From Thecaphora thlaspeos (taxonomy: Eukaryota; Basidiomycota; Ustilaginomycetes; Urocystidales; Glomosporiaceae), in contig UWYS01000002.1 of the NCBI GenBank assembly GCA_900291925.1, positions 310,001 to 374,000 on the forward strand: a stretch of 64,000 bases of DNA, in the 5' to 3' direction. Shown in pieces: positions 32,991 through 44,482 of the stretch (its first letter is position 1; the number at the start of each line of letters is the position of its first letter). The position numbers and the translations under genes were made by a program. The notes under the pieces were generated by a model. That model did not search any database. It was not told where the DNA came from and saw nothing but the letters and a program-made list of their open reading frames with translations.

Positions 32991-35900
32991 TCTCCACTCC
33001 CACCAGGCCATGTGCTCCACCCTCAGCAATGCCAAGACCGATGCCTGGATCCTCGACTCTGGTGCCACAGCTCACATGAGCCACTAGGGGTCGAGCTTCC
33101 TCAAGCTGTGCCACACCCAGGGTTCTGTCACCCTGACTGATGGCAGCTGCACCAGCATCAAGGGCATCAGCACAGTCTACCTCCGCGTCAAGCAGGCATC
33201 AGGGCTGACTAAACACCTTGCTCTCCATCACTGCCTCCATGTCCCAGGGCTGAAGGACAACCTTATCTCGGGCATCCAGCTCACGGGTGCTGGCTATGGA
33301 GTCCTGCTCACGGACGCTAAAGCCACCCTCAGCCATCCCAAGCATGGCACCTACAGCTTCCCAAAGCTCAAGGACTCCTGGCAAATTGAGGTGCTGCCAG
33401 CAGCTGCAGCTGCTGCCACAGCACTTTCTGCCGCCTCTGCCCCTGATATCACTGCCCTCTGGCATGCCTGTATGGGCCACCCAAGCAATCATAGGCTCCG
33501 CCACCTCCCTGACCTGGCCAGCAGTGTCCCCACCAGCATTGGCAAGGGCATGTCTGAGGTCTGTGATGTGTGTGTCAGGTCCAAGCATGCTGCCAAGCCT
33601 TTCCCCAAAAGCACCACACTGCTCAGCAAACACTGCCTCCAGCTGGTCCACATTGACCTGATGGGGCTAGTCCAGGGGATGAGCCACAACCCCAAGGGCT
33701 ATGTCCTCTGCATTGTCGACAATGCCAGCCGCTACATTGGGGCCATCCCCATCAAATCCAGGGCAGCTGCCAGTAACAAGCTCAAGACGTGGCTGGCAGC
33801 AACAGAGGCACACACCGGCCGCAAGGCAAGCACCTTCATGGCTGACAACAGACAGGAGTGGCTGAAGCAGGCATGCCAGCGCTGGACACAGGAGAAGAGC
33901 ATCCAGTGGCGCCACACAACCTACCATGCTAGTGAGCAGAACGGTGTAGCTGAGAGCATGAACCGCACCCTTGGCCAGACAATGTGTGCCCTGCTCAAGG
34001 AAGCCCAGCTGGACAACAAACACTGGAAGGAGGCAGTCACCTCAGCCACCTACCTGATCAATTGGCTTCCGGCCAAGTGCATCAGCAACAAGCTGCCCTT
34101 CCAGCGGTGGTTCAAGAAGAAGCCCCAACCTGGGTTGGCTCTGCCACTTTGGCTGCCTTGCCTATGTCCAGGTGGAGTCTTCCCGCTGCAAGCTCTCTAA
34201 CCGCATCCCTGGTACCTTCCTGGGATACAATGAGGGAAGGAAGTCCTAATGTGTCCTCACCCTGGAGCCCCGCCCTCAGTTACACTGGAGCCGCAATGTC
34301 ATCTTCAACAAGAGCAAGAATGGCACCGCCACCAAGGAAGTCAAGCAGCCACTGCTCCAGCAACAGCTCCAGTACTTTGACCTCTCCGCCCTCTCCAGCG
34401 CCGATGATGAGACAGCTGCCACTGCTCCAGCCCAGCTGCAACAGCAGCAGCAGACACTGAGCAGTACAGACACCACTCCTGCTTCAGCTGAACAAGCAAC
34501 CCTGCCAGCCACAGAAGGAGATCAAGCAGATGCCGACAGCAACAACCAGTCCAGACCACCTTCAGACAACGGCACCAGCTCAGCCACTGCATCTCATTCA
34601 CCCTCGCCAATACCAACTCCACCGCCTCAAGCACCCAAGGTGCCAGTCACCACTGTGCCAGATGTTTATGTTGAGATCCCAGCTTGCCCCTCACACATCC
34701 CGCCTCTGCCAGCAGCATCGTCCAACCCAGACATTCAGCAGCAGAGTCATGTCCCTGCAAAGCAGATGTGGGATAGGAGGGAGAAGGCAGCAAAGGAGCA
34801 AGCTGCCAACAAGGAGCATGAGCGCCGCTACAGCCTGCGGCACCAGCCCAACAAGCACCAAGCAGTATGACCACGGGGAGCAGGAGAAGCTGAACAAGAA
34901 GGTGGCACTCGAGAAGAAGCTGCACAGGGAGACAGTAAGTCTAATCAAGATTGTCCAGATGAGCTCCAGTGATGGCAGAGATGGCCTACCCATCTCAGTA
35001 GACAAGGCACTCACAAGCAAGGAGCATGGTGCCCACTGGGCTGCAGCACGCAAGAAGGAGTTTTACTTGCACCGCTGCAACAAGACCTGGATCTCTGTCA
35101 AGGAGCTGCTGCCCGGTGTCAAGCCCATCAAGCACAAGGAGATCCTCATCTGCAAGATGGACAAGGACTTCAAGCTGGGCAAGTACAAGTGCTGCATGGT
35201 GGCCAAGGGTTTCTCCCAGGATCAAGGGTGTCAACTTCACAGAGACCAAGTCATTGGTAGCACACATGGAGCAAGTCTGCCTCATCATCTCAATCGCCGC
35301 GCAACTGGGTTGGCAACTTGACACCAACAATGCTGTCACCGCCTTCCTCGATGCCGTGTTCAAGAGGTTTATATGACTGATCCTGAGCAACCAGGCACCT
35401 TTGTCAAGCTCCTCAAGATGCTCTACGGCCTCAAGCAGTCCCCGTGCAAGTGGGAAGAGATGGTCCAGGCAATACTCAAGGCACTTGGCTTCAAGCAGCT
35501 TGTCATCACACCCTGCATCTTTACCCGCAGCAAAGGCAGCAACCTGGTTATTATTGTGGTCTATGTTGACAACTTCATCTTCACCTCACCCAGCGCTGCT
35601 GCCATTTCCCAGGCCAAGGAGATTAGCGGCAAGTTTGAGATCACAGACAACGGCCCAACCCAGCACTTCCTTGGCATCAAGATCATCTGCAACTGGGAGG
35701 ATGGCACAATCACACTGGACCAGACCAGCTATGCCCAGGCCATTTGCGACGAGCACCTCCAGAGCAGCATGTCAAAGCACTGGACAACCCTGCCAACTGC
35801 CACCATGGAGAAGTACAATGGCCCAGTTGACCCTCGACAGATGGAGTGCTACCCGGCCATCAATGGTGCGCTCATGTGGCTGGTAGGCTGCACATGCCCC

Positions 35901-36491
35901 TTCTCAAACAGCCCTAGCCTGGAACACCTGGCAGCTATCAAGCAGGCCCTCAAGTATGTCGACCAGACCAAGAACTTCACCCTGGTTTATGGAGCACAAT
36001 GTCAGGAGGAGCTGGTCAAGGGCTACTGCGATGCCAGCTATGGTGGCAACGGCAAGCTGGAGCGGTGCAGCACCTCTGGCTACATCTTCTACCACCGCAG
36101 CAACCTGGTCAGCTGGCACAGCCAGACACAGAAGTGCGTTGCTCAGTCAACCATGGAGGCAGAGTACATGACAGCATCAGAGGCAGCCAAGGAGGCAGCA
36201 TACCTGCGCAACCTGCTCAAGGCGCTAGGCTGGCAGGCAACACCGCTGATCTTCTTGGACAACCAGGCAGCAACACAGGCAGCAAAGGACCCTCAACATC
36301 ACCAGAAGCTCAAGCACATCAATATCAGGTACCACTACATCTACAAGGCATGCAAGTGGTGTTGGGTCATCATCAAGGACATCTGGACCAAGCTCAATGC
36401 TGTTGACACCTTGACCAAGAAGGGTACCAAGAAGATGCTCACAGTAGCATGCAAGAGGTTTGGTCTCCAGTGCTCAAAGGTGGACAACTGA
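32991..36491 (+). pseudogene. copia pol remnant (protease, integrase, RT, RNase H)
   Basis: Protease signature WILDSGATAHMS at about 33049-33084, cut by TAG at 33085. The integrase zinc domain is LWHACMGHPS..CDVCVRSKH. The integrase core triad is visible as VHIDLMG, MADNRQEW (TDNG altered) and EQNGVAESMNR. The frame breaks near 34130. RT is split over three frames: MDKDFKLGKYKCCMVAKGFS to about 35220; then QLDTNNAVTAFLDAVF; then MLYGLKQSPCKWEEM and VVYVDNFIF, where the second catalytic Asp of YVDD is Asn. The RNase H part keeps GYCDASYGG, STMEAEYM and FLDNQAAT. The last frame ends at 36489-36491. Confidence 0.85.
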
Positions 36492-36544
36492 AACAGCCAT
36501 GGTGCATGGAGGTCAGGAGGAGTCTGCCTTTGGAGCTAAGTCAA

Positions 36545-36595
36545 AATTGATGCTGCTGTTTTTGAGCTTTTTGCTCTAAAACAGCAGCATCAATT
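36545..36595. repeat. Hairpin 1 upstream of 3' LTR
   Basis: Arms of 23 nt (36545-36567 and 36573-36595) are reverse complements with one mismatch; the loop is TTTTT. It lies between the pol stop and the 3' LTR. Confidence 0.9.
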
Positions 36596-36632
36596 AAGAT
36601 GCGTCTTGGCCAGTTGGACCCTGGCAGAAATT

Positions 36633-36675
36633 GACACCGCTGATTTAGAGCTTTTTGCTCAAAAACAGTGGCGCC
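36633..36675. repeat. Hairpin 2 upstream of 3' LTR, related to hairpin 1
   Basis: Arms 36633-36651 and 36657-36675 pair at 14 of 19 positions around the same TTTTT loop. The arm and loop words (gagctttttgctc) are shared with hairpin 1. Confidence 0.75.
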
Positions 36676-36784
36676 GATATTTCAGGCCAAACAGGCAGAT
36701 TTGACAATTTAGGCTTTGCACAAAATGCCCTTTTAGGGCAATCATACTGTACGTAGTAGAGCAACCAAGGATCTGAGGAAGAGA

Positions 36785-36970
36785 GTTGGAAAGTGGGGTA
36801 TGGATCCAAGCTGGAAGGTGGGGGCAGCAGATTCAAGAGGTTGCCAGCAAAGCATGTGGGGTGTACCAGCCTTCTCTTCTTGTATATTAACCAGTTCCTA
36901 GCTTGCTCTTTCCTTTCTCAATACCACCAACCATCATCAGCATTGACGTAGTCACACCTCTCATTTGAAC
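36785..36970 (+). repeat. 3' LTR of copia element (186 bp)
   Basis: Same length and start as the 5' LTR, but the right terminus has decayed to TTTGAAC. About 90 percent identical by hand alignment. Confidence 0.9.
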
Positions 36971-38560
36971 TCCCCCACCAAGCATACACCAGGCCAGATC
37001 CAGGAACCCTTGGCAAGAATTTATGCAATGTCCCCTTCAATGTTGTAAAGTGCACATTGCAGTGAGCCTGCCTCCCCACCTGATGCTCTACTAGCCCTGC
37101 CCCCAATCTCCAAAGTTTGGGCTGTCAGACCCTGATCTTACCTCAGATTGAGAACATTCTCATGGTTTGGCTTGGTTTATGACTTCAATGAAATGGGTGT
37201 TTGTCTCTGCAAAAATGCATCCTGCCCTTTGCTCACACAAAAATTGCGTGCTGCAAATAATTCTGCAAGAATAGCACCACATTTTTGCTCAGTGCTCAAT
37301 TCCTGGACCAGGATGTTGTAAAGGCTTACTCAGAACCAAAGTATGCCAGGAAAGCGCTTTGTAATCACTATACAAACACACTTTTTGGTGGTGCCCAGCC
37401 TGATATCCTGATTGCATTTAATCTAAAGCCTGCTGTGCTTAGGCACTTCTTCCAGCCCCAGGCACCAAGCTCAATCTGACAGCATAGGGAAGTATGCTGC
37501 ACATGCACTGCTCCCAGAATCCACAATGGCTGCTCATTTCAAATGAGAGGTGCAACTACATCAATGCTGATGGTTGATAGTATTCTAGAGAGGATGAGCA
37601 AGCAAGGAACTGGCTAATATGCAAGAAGAGAAGGTTGGTAAGCCGCACCTGCTTTACAAGCCTTCTCTTGGATCTGCACCCTTCTATTTTCTAAATTGAA
37701 ATCATTGTCCACTTTCCAACTCACCAGCTCTGCTCCTCCCCTAAACCTTTGCGCATCTGCTACCACACCTTCTCTACCACTTTTGCCACATCTATTGCCA
37801 CTGCCAGCCAAACATTGACTATACACACTGATCAAAGAATTGGTAGTATTCAGTCACATCAGAAAGTGAGTAACAGTCCCAATTCAGAAAGGTGATACAC
37901 AGATCCATGAGACAGCAAGCAAAGTAGATGCAGCATGCCTGCTTCCTCCCCTTGTACATAAGCTAGTTTTTTTTTTTTTTGGCTTTTTTCTCTCTCAACA
38001 TTGTCAACCATCATCAACATTGATGTGTTTGCACCATGCATTGCAACCTCACGGAGGTTTCTTCCAGGCATCAGTGCTGTAATATGCCAGTTTGCTGCCA
38101 GGCATTCCATTAAATCACTTGTTTGCTTTCACTTGTATGTGTAGTGTTGGAACCAGCCAACAGGGCTGACCCAAGACCCAAGATCCCAGGTGCAGATCTT
38201 GGATCCAAGAGAGTTGACCAGAAGTGGCAGCCCTAGTGGGCACAACTCCCTACCACTCCCCCTTGTCCTGGTTATCAATTGTATTTAGTATCTACTGAAG
38301 GTATTTGGTATGCTTTGACTCCTACAACTCATTCTATGGATCCCTACATCCTCTCCACAAGTCCTATCACTCTCTGCATACCTGCTGATAAGTCAGCAGT
38401 ACTCAGACCAAATGCAGCATAACATGTAGACAATTCTCTGCTTGCTTCCTTTTGTGGAAACACCATCAAACATCATGAGCATTGATGTAGTTACACCTTG
38501 TTTTTGCACTGACAGGGAAAAACAGGCAGAAAGGGTGATCAGCAGAAGCTGTGCTGGACA
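36971..38560. repeat. Decayed repeat DNA right of copia element
   Basis: No intact gene. It holds an inverted solo-LTR relic (37536-37720), a forward LTR-related fragment (about 37935-38050) interrupted by a run of T at 37967-37980, and a short forward fragment (about 38436-38500). Composition returns to host-like GC near 38600. Confidence 0.6.
37536..37720 (-). repeat. Inverted solo-LTR relic of the copia family
   Basis: Reads as the reverse complement of the LTR end to end: gagaggtgcaactacatc at the left, gcaaggaactggctaatatg in the middle, and cactttccaac (reverse of gttggaaagtg) at the right edge. Length 185 against 186 bp. Divergence is much higher than between the two LTRs of the main element. 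Confidence 0.75.
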
Positions 38561-38890
38561 GAGGCAAGTTGAGTGGGAAAAAGATGGAATACATCATTAT
38601 GAGAGGAGGGATTTCAAGGCGATGTCACGTCTGAGCGCTAACTCTCGCCCGACAGATGCCCCAGACCCTTTCAGGCCAGGTTGGCCTTGCCACCTGGCCT
38701 CCCTCTCGTCATCCGTCATCTCACTCAGCTTCACTTGTTCTGCCCGAGGGCCAGCACATGGTGACAAGAGTAGTGAGTTTCGAATCCCCGCCCGAAGACA
38801 GCGGTCACGTTAATCCAGGCCACGTCATGCAAAGGTACGATGTTGGACGCGGACGGAATTTACAGGCAGACAGGGACTACGACGATCGTG
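38561..38890. other. Right border of transposon island / NDUFB8 3' flank
   Basis: No gene. GC content rises back to host level here. Confidence 0.4.
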
Positions 38891-39607
38891 CTAGTCCGAG
38901 CGGCCAAGCTCTGCCGCCAGGCCGTCGCGAGGGTAGATCTGCGATGGAAAAAAGCCATTCATAAGAAGCAAGCGAGCGTCAGTCATCTTGCGGCCAGAGC
39001 TTGCTGCGCGGCACACCGTCTCGACGGAGCTCTCACCTTTGGGACGCCGGGCTTCTCCGGAGTAGCAGCATACACAATTGCCGCAAAGGTCGATGCCACA
39101 CCGACGGCCACCAGAAATTGTCGCACCGCCGAGGAAGCAGGAATGGGGTGGACATCAGGCGCCCAAACCGAAAGAACGTCGTCTTGCTCGTGAAGCTGCA
39201 GGGTAGCGAGACGGAAAGGCAGCGTAGATCGGCAAGACCTCGGTCAGAAGTCATACCGACGCGACAGACAAGAATCCAGCTTAACAGGAGCGGATGACGC
39301 TGACGAAAACGGCTGCTTCTGCGGGAGAGCTGAGCTTCTCTGCCGCGATGGTCGATTGACTGATACTCACAGTCTCGCCAAAGTTCCTCTTCTCTTGGGG
39401 GTCCCACCACTTGGGAGAGTACTTGCGTGTCTGGAGGCTGACGTAGGGCAGATCGGGGTAGTCGCCGAGCTGGGGGTCCTTGTCGGCCTGCTGCTGGGCG
39501 AGACGAGACGAGGACGAGGAGAGGGTGCGAACGGAGGCCGCTGATGTTGACGTTGCGGCCAGAGAGGGGCGCGACGCGATGGAAAACACGGAGCGGACGA
39601 GCGACAT
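38891..39607 (-). CDS. NADH:ubiquinone oxidoreductase subunit NDUFB8 (ASHI) homologue
   Basis: Three minus-strand exons: 39607-39371, 39195-39037 and 38938-38891; 444 nt, 147 residues. Residues 1-40 are Ser/Arg-rich without acids, a mitochondrial presequence (MSLVRSVFSIASRPSLAATS). The mature start DPQLGDYPDLPYVSLQTRKY and SPKWWDPQEKRNFGET are typical of the subunit. Exon 2 gives LHEQDDVLSVWAPDVHPIPA and one membrane helix (FLVAVGVASTFAAIVYAA), then TPEKPGVPKIYPRDGLAAEL. It is an accessory membrane-arm subunit of complex I. Introns have GTGAGT/GTGAGA donors and CCTGCAG/ATCGCAG acceptors. It is divergent from the PP2A gene. Confidence 0.88.
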
Positions 39608-40391
39608 GGTGAGAGTCGAAGAGGTGGTGATGGTGGTCGGTGTAGAAGACGGACAGGAAGGTACAGGAGGTGCTGAAACGAAGTGGGGGAAGTCCGGGGA
39701 AGCGTGTCGATGGAGGGCCGCCTGTGGGCAGGCGGTTCTGGGTTGGTCTGGTGTGATCGAGGTGGACAGCTCAGTTCGGATCCGCACGCGAAGGGTCGAG
39801 GGACGCGAGGGCAGGGCGGGCGCGATCGTCAGGGAGAGAGCGAGGGCCCCGTGGTAGCAGACTTGCGTGCGTGGTCGGAGCGCGGGCCTGGCAGGGCCAA
39901 CTACCTACTTGGCCCCTCTGGCAGCTCCCCGCCAGGTCAAGTAGGCCCGGCAGCGCTGGAATCGCGAAAACAGCCAGGCAGGCGCAAAGCGGCGCTCTGG
40001 CTCGCATCGCAACGCACGCGGCAAGCACCTCGTCCCTATCGCCGCCACCACTCCAGTCAGACGTCGTTGTTCCGCCATCACTTGCCTCACCATCACCATC
40101 ACCATCGCCAACGCCACCGGTCCCGACGTTTGCACCCTCATCAGCACAAACGCCGCACCAGTCAGCCCCGTGAACGCTTCTCGACTGTCCTCCGCCGCCA
40201 TTGCTCCGCCGCCGACCCAACTCGAGATTTGGCAAAAAGGCCTTCTTCACCTTGCAACGATCGCTCCTACGGCTGTCAGAGGCTTCGCGGAAGTCAGCTT
40301 GTCCTGAGCGCACGGGATTTGGCCCACAGGAATACATCCACAGAAAGGTCCTCTCTCTTTCTCTCTCCGCACATAGCCACGACAGTCCAGC
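39608..40391. promoter_or_regulatory. Bidirectional promoter region NDUFB8/PP2A
   Basis: 784-bp divergent gap; purine-rich next to NDUFB8 and CA/CT-rich toward PP2A (40080-40170, with a CATCAC tandem at 40090-40110). A CT tract (ctctctctttctctctc) at 40349-40367 just precedes the PP2A start. Confidence 0.4.
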
Positions 40392-41584
<1,193 letters not shown>

Positions 41585-41995
41585 ACTAGCCTCAGCCCGC
41601 CTTCGCCTTTGTCTCGAACACTCTCTGATTCTTCCATCCCCAAGCGCCACCCCAGAAGCCGGTAATGTACGATTGCCGCCGGTGTTGTCCGCACATCTCA
41701 CATTTATACCGTCCTCTCTAGTCACCAAAAGGGGGAAGTTGGCGTTTTGTATCGGAAGAAAAAAAGGTCCTGTGTTGATGTTCTGTCGCAAAGCTGCGGT
41801 CCATCCCCGTATCAGGCCGAGCATACATGTGCGGTGTCTTCATGGGAAGGGGCGAGCGGCAAGCTATGTGCGCAAGGAGTCTGTGTGCGAGGTAGGGCCC
41901 GTTCGTGTGTTCGAGACGGCTGCAAGACGAAGCCAGATCGCTGCTGTGGACTCAGCAAGAAAGGGAGGCCTCGGACCGCCGCTCTCGACGATACC
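41585..41995. other. Convergent 3' flanks of PP2A and OST4
   Basis: No coding signal beyond chance frames; holds both 3' UTRs. Confidence 0.4.
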
Positions 41996-42260
41996 TCATG
42001 AGAAATGCGAGGCGAGCCTGGTTGCGTTTTCCTGGTTGCGCTTGGCGTTGACGCTGAGGGCCTGTAGGGCGCAAGGGAAGACGAGAGTGGGGAAAGGCGA
42101 AGAGCAGAATATTTGTGTTCAGAGAGCGCCCCCGGAGCAGGGCCGTCGATGGAGGCGCACCGAGGGAGATGGCGAGACCTACGTGGTAGACGACGATGAG
42201 GACCATGGTAAGGCTGCCGAGCCAGTTTGCGAGGGCGGAGAGAGTGACGTCGCTGATCAT
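41996..42260 (-). CDS. OST4: Oligosaccharyltransferase subunit OST4 (47-residue membrane microprotein)
   Basis: Minus strand, two exons: 42260-42183 (26 codons, phase 0) and 42061-41996 (21 codons plus TGA). The donor is CAC|GTAGGT and the acceptor CCCTACAG; the intron is 121 nt. Exon 1 encodes MISDVTLSALANWLG and a membrane helix SLTMVLIVVYH; exon 2 encodes ALSVNAKRNQENATRLASHFS. The MISDxxLxxLA..MxLIVxYH pattern is the OST4 signature. The subunit spans the ER membrane and holds STT3 with OST3/6 in the N-glycosylation complex. It is too short to appear in usual open-frame scans and is split by the intron. It is divergent from the next gene. Confidence 0.9.
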
Positions 42261-42703
42261 GCTGATGGAGCAGCGAGAGATGGGACAGGATGCGGGAAAG
42301 CAAGAGTAGAGGAGTAGCGTGGTGAGGGTGGAGCGAGGTGATTGTGGTTGTGGCGTAGAGACAGGTGGACCGAGGGGCGAGGCAAGTGTGGGAGAGGAAA
42401 GGGTGCCAGCCGGTCGGCGGGGATGCGGGGGTGGCTCGTGTCCGCCTCTGTCACGCATCGGCCGACAGAGCCAGGAGCAGCTCCCCTCTGTCCCGCCTCT
42501 GCCTCTCTGCCTCTCTGCCTCTCTGCCTCGCTCCCTCGCCTCCACACGCAAATCCCAATCTTTAATAATCCTTCCGTCTCTTTTCTTGCCTCGCCTCTTG
42601 CTTCTTCTCTGCCACAACACATACAGCTCCCACCGATCCTCCCCGTCCTCGCGCCCACCTGGCGGCTCAGCAGCTTGTGACTCCTGTTAATGACGCTCCT
42701 GCC
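42261..42703. promoter_or_regulatory. Bidirectional promoter region OST4/unknown gene, with CCTCTCTG repeat
   Basis: 443-bp divergent gap. A tandem of about five CCTCTCTG units lies at 42496-42530 in a longer pyrimidine tract that leads to the plus-strand start. Confidence 0.5.
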
Positions 42704-44482
42704 ATGACGAGGTCCGATCCTTTCGCGAGAGGCGTCGACTCCCGCACCGACGCCCATGCGCCCGCTGCACCCTCATCCGACCAAGACGACGGCTGGCTTT
42801 CCAACGCCAGCGGCTTCGGCAGACGACGACGACGCTCGACCCCAACGCGCTCCCGCGACACACGGCAGGGTCATCGCGACGCTCGCTTCGCCCAGATCCC
42901 CGCCGTAGCTGACGGCGTTGCGCAACTTCGTTCTATAGCAGACTCCTTTGAACATCTCTACAGCACAGACCTCCGCTATGCGCTCTCGGAGCGCGCAGAG
43001 TGGTCTTGTATGGCCTCGCGCGAGCTCCGATCGGTCGCAAAGGAAGAGAGCCTTGCCAGCGTCGCCTTCCTGAAACATGCACAGCTCCGTAAGCTTGTAT
43101 ACACCAGTATCGAGTCCGTCTCCCGAGATGCTGCGCTCCTCTCCTTTGATCATAGGCAGGCCAGACTCGACGGGAACCGCATCGCTTGGCCGCTCGAAGC
43201 AGACCAGGCGCCACTGCCCCACTGGGCCCTGGGGCAAGAGATCGAAGCAATCATCTCGAGACGCTACGCTGCCCTGGCCTCTCACAGGGAGCGAGCAGAA
43301 GCAGAGATCGAAACGACGTACGCTCATCGACCAAGTCGGAAACGCCGCAGGAAAGGCCAAAATACCGACTCCGTCGGCGTTGCAGCGCCGCCGCACCTAC
43401 ACAGCGAGGCGAGCGGAAGAGTTTACGGTGCATCGGGTGATCAAGCCATGGAGATGAAGGCCGTCTCGGAGTTCATCGACCCGGTGCTGCTCTCCGTCCA
43501 ACAACAGCTCCGGCGAGCGTATGAGCACCTTGCGCTCCAAGAGACGTCATGGTCCTCGTCGTCCGCACATGCACGGAACTTGGGCCAGGAGCAAAGAGAA
43601 GCGGCGTCCTTCTCGGGCGATCGCAGTTCGGCCGACGTCAATGCCATTCCAAAGCCCAGGGCGAGCAAGACAAGCAAGAGGCCGTCCGACTGGCGCACCG
43701 TACTCGGTTCCCTTGCACAGAGGAGCGAGGCGACCTCGACGGGTTCCGTGCGGGAACTGGCATTTGATCGAGCGCTGCAAGCATCGACGGAGCGCCTGCA
43801 GCAAATATACGGGTCGGACCCTCTGCATCTCGTCAAGGGTAGGCCCTTTGCCGCTCAGCATTACGTCAAAGCCGGAGACGTGATGGCCCGGCTGGTGATG
43901 CAAGAGGTCGCGGCAGCGAAAGCCGACGACTCGGTGTACCCCCAATCCGGTTCGAGTCAGGTCCCGGATTCGCTCAGCCCGACGCCGAAAGGATGGGCGC
44001 TGGCAAAGCATGTGTCCGAGGCAAGTCTCTTGGATCCGAGCGAGCTGCTCCTCGACCATGCAGCGGCGGAAAGGATGAGACCAGCCCCTCTCGAGCAGCA
44101 TCGCGAAACTTGGCCATTGCCGGAGACTCGCAGCGGTCGCGTCAAGCAGCTACGGTTCTGGAGGGGCTCCGATGGCCAGATTGGTTCGTCTGCGGGCCCA
44201 CTATCTCTATCTCGGGCACCGACGCCGTCCAAGGCTCGCAGTGGGCGATCGGACACCTCGAATCGCAGAGCAGACTCGCGGCCATCGGTCTCTGGGAGCG
44301 ATTCCGACGTTGATTCGGGCACCGAGCAGCCATCCGACGAGCCTTCGAACGCGGCAAGCAGTGCCTCGTCTTCCCTGGACGAGCGCGTCCGTGATCGCGA
44401 CAAGTCTCCGATCTTGTCGGCGCCCAGCGCCGCCGTTCGACCTATCGAAGGATCGTGTGATGAGGTTTCCCGCTCAGGTTGA
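42704..44482 (+). CDS. Unrecognised nuclear-type protein, 592 residues
   Basis: The first ATG in frame is at 42704 (context gccATGA); the open frame itself begins upstream without a Met. Single exon. The N-terminus has a strong basic cluster (GRRRRRSTPTRSR, about 40-53) and a second at about 208-214 (SRKRRRK), so nuclear location is likely. A predicted helical segment (about 66-170: LRSIADSFEHLYSTDLRYAL to VYTSIESVSRDAALLS) is the most conserved-looking part. The C-terminal 100 residues are Ser/Asp/Glu-rich and disordered. The FEHLYSTDLRYAL stretch faintly recalls the Rrn9-type domain of RNA polymerase I initiation factors, but I could not establish this. Confidence 0.7.
   Translation: MTRSDPFARGVDSRTDAHAPAAPSSDQDDGWLSNASGFGRRRRRSTPTRSRDTRQGHRDARFAQIPAVADGVAQLRSIADSFEHLYSTDLRYALSERAEWSCMASRELRSVAKEESLASVAFLKHAQLRKLVYTSIESVSRDAALLSFDHRQARLDGNRIAWPLEADQAPLPHWALGQEIEAIISRRYAALASHRERAEAEIETTYAHRPSRKRRRKGQNTDSVGVAAPPHLHSEASGRVYGASGDQAMEMKAVSEFIDPVLLSVQQQLRRAYEHLALQETSWSSSSAHARNLGQEQREAASFSGDRSSADVNAIPKPRASKTSKRPSDWRTVLGSLAQRSEATSTGSVRELAFDRALQASTERLQQIYGSDPLHLVKGRPFAAQHYVKAGDVMARLVMQEVAAAKADDSVYPQSGSSQVPDSLSPTPKGWALAKHVSEASLLDPSELLLDHAAAERMRPAPLEQHRETWPLPETRSGRVKQLRFWRGSDGQIGSSAGPLSLSRAPTPSKARSGRSDTSNRRADSRPSVSGSDSDVDSGTEQPSDEPSNAASSASSSLDERVRDRDKSPILSAPSAAVRPIEGSCDEVSRSG

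Larger units (their letters stand above)
31585..36970 (+). mobile_element. Decayed Ty1/copia LTR retrotransposon
   Basis: A complete-length but inactive element of 5386 bp bounded by two 186-bp LTRs. Internal order is gag, protease, integrase, reverse transcriptase and RNase H, the copia (Pseudoviridae-type) order with integrase before RT. At least three in-frame stops (near 32523, 33085 and 34247) and several frame changes break the polyprotein, and the RT box is YVDN. The five bases flanking the LTRs (gctga left, tcccc right) do not match, so no target-site duplication remains. Base composition and codon use (many CAG, AAG, CTC and GCA codons, lower GC) differ from the host genes, consistent with a foreign or mobile origin. 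Confidence 0.92.

Noticed and set aside
38772..38800. GTTTCGAATCCCCGCCC, a tRNA T-arm-like word
   Set aside because: The supposed T stem does not pair and no D arm or acceptor pairing exists nearby.
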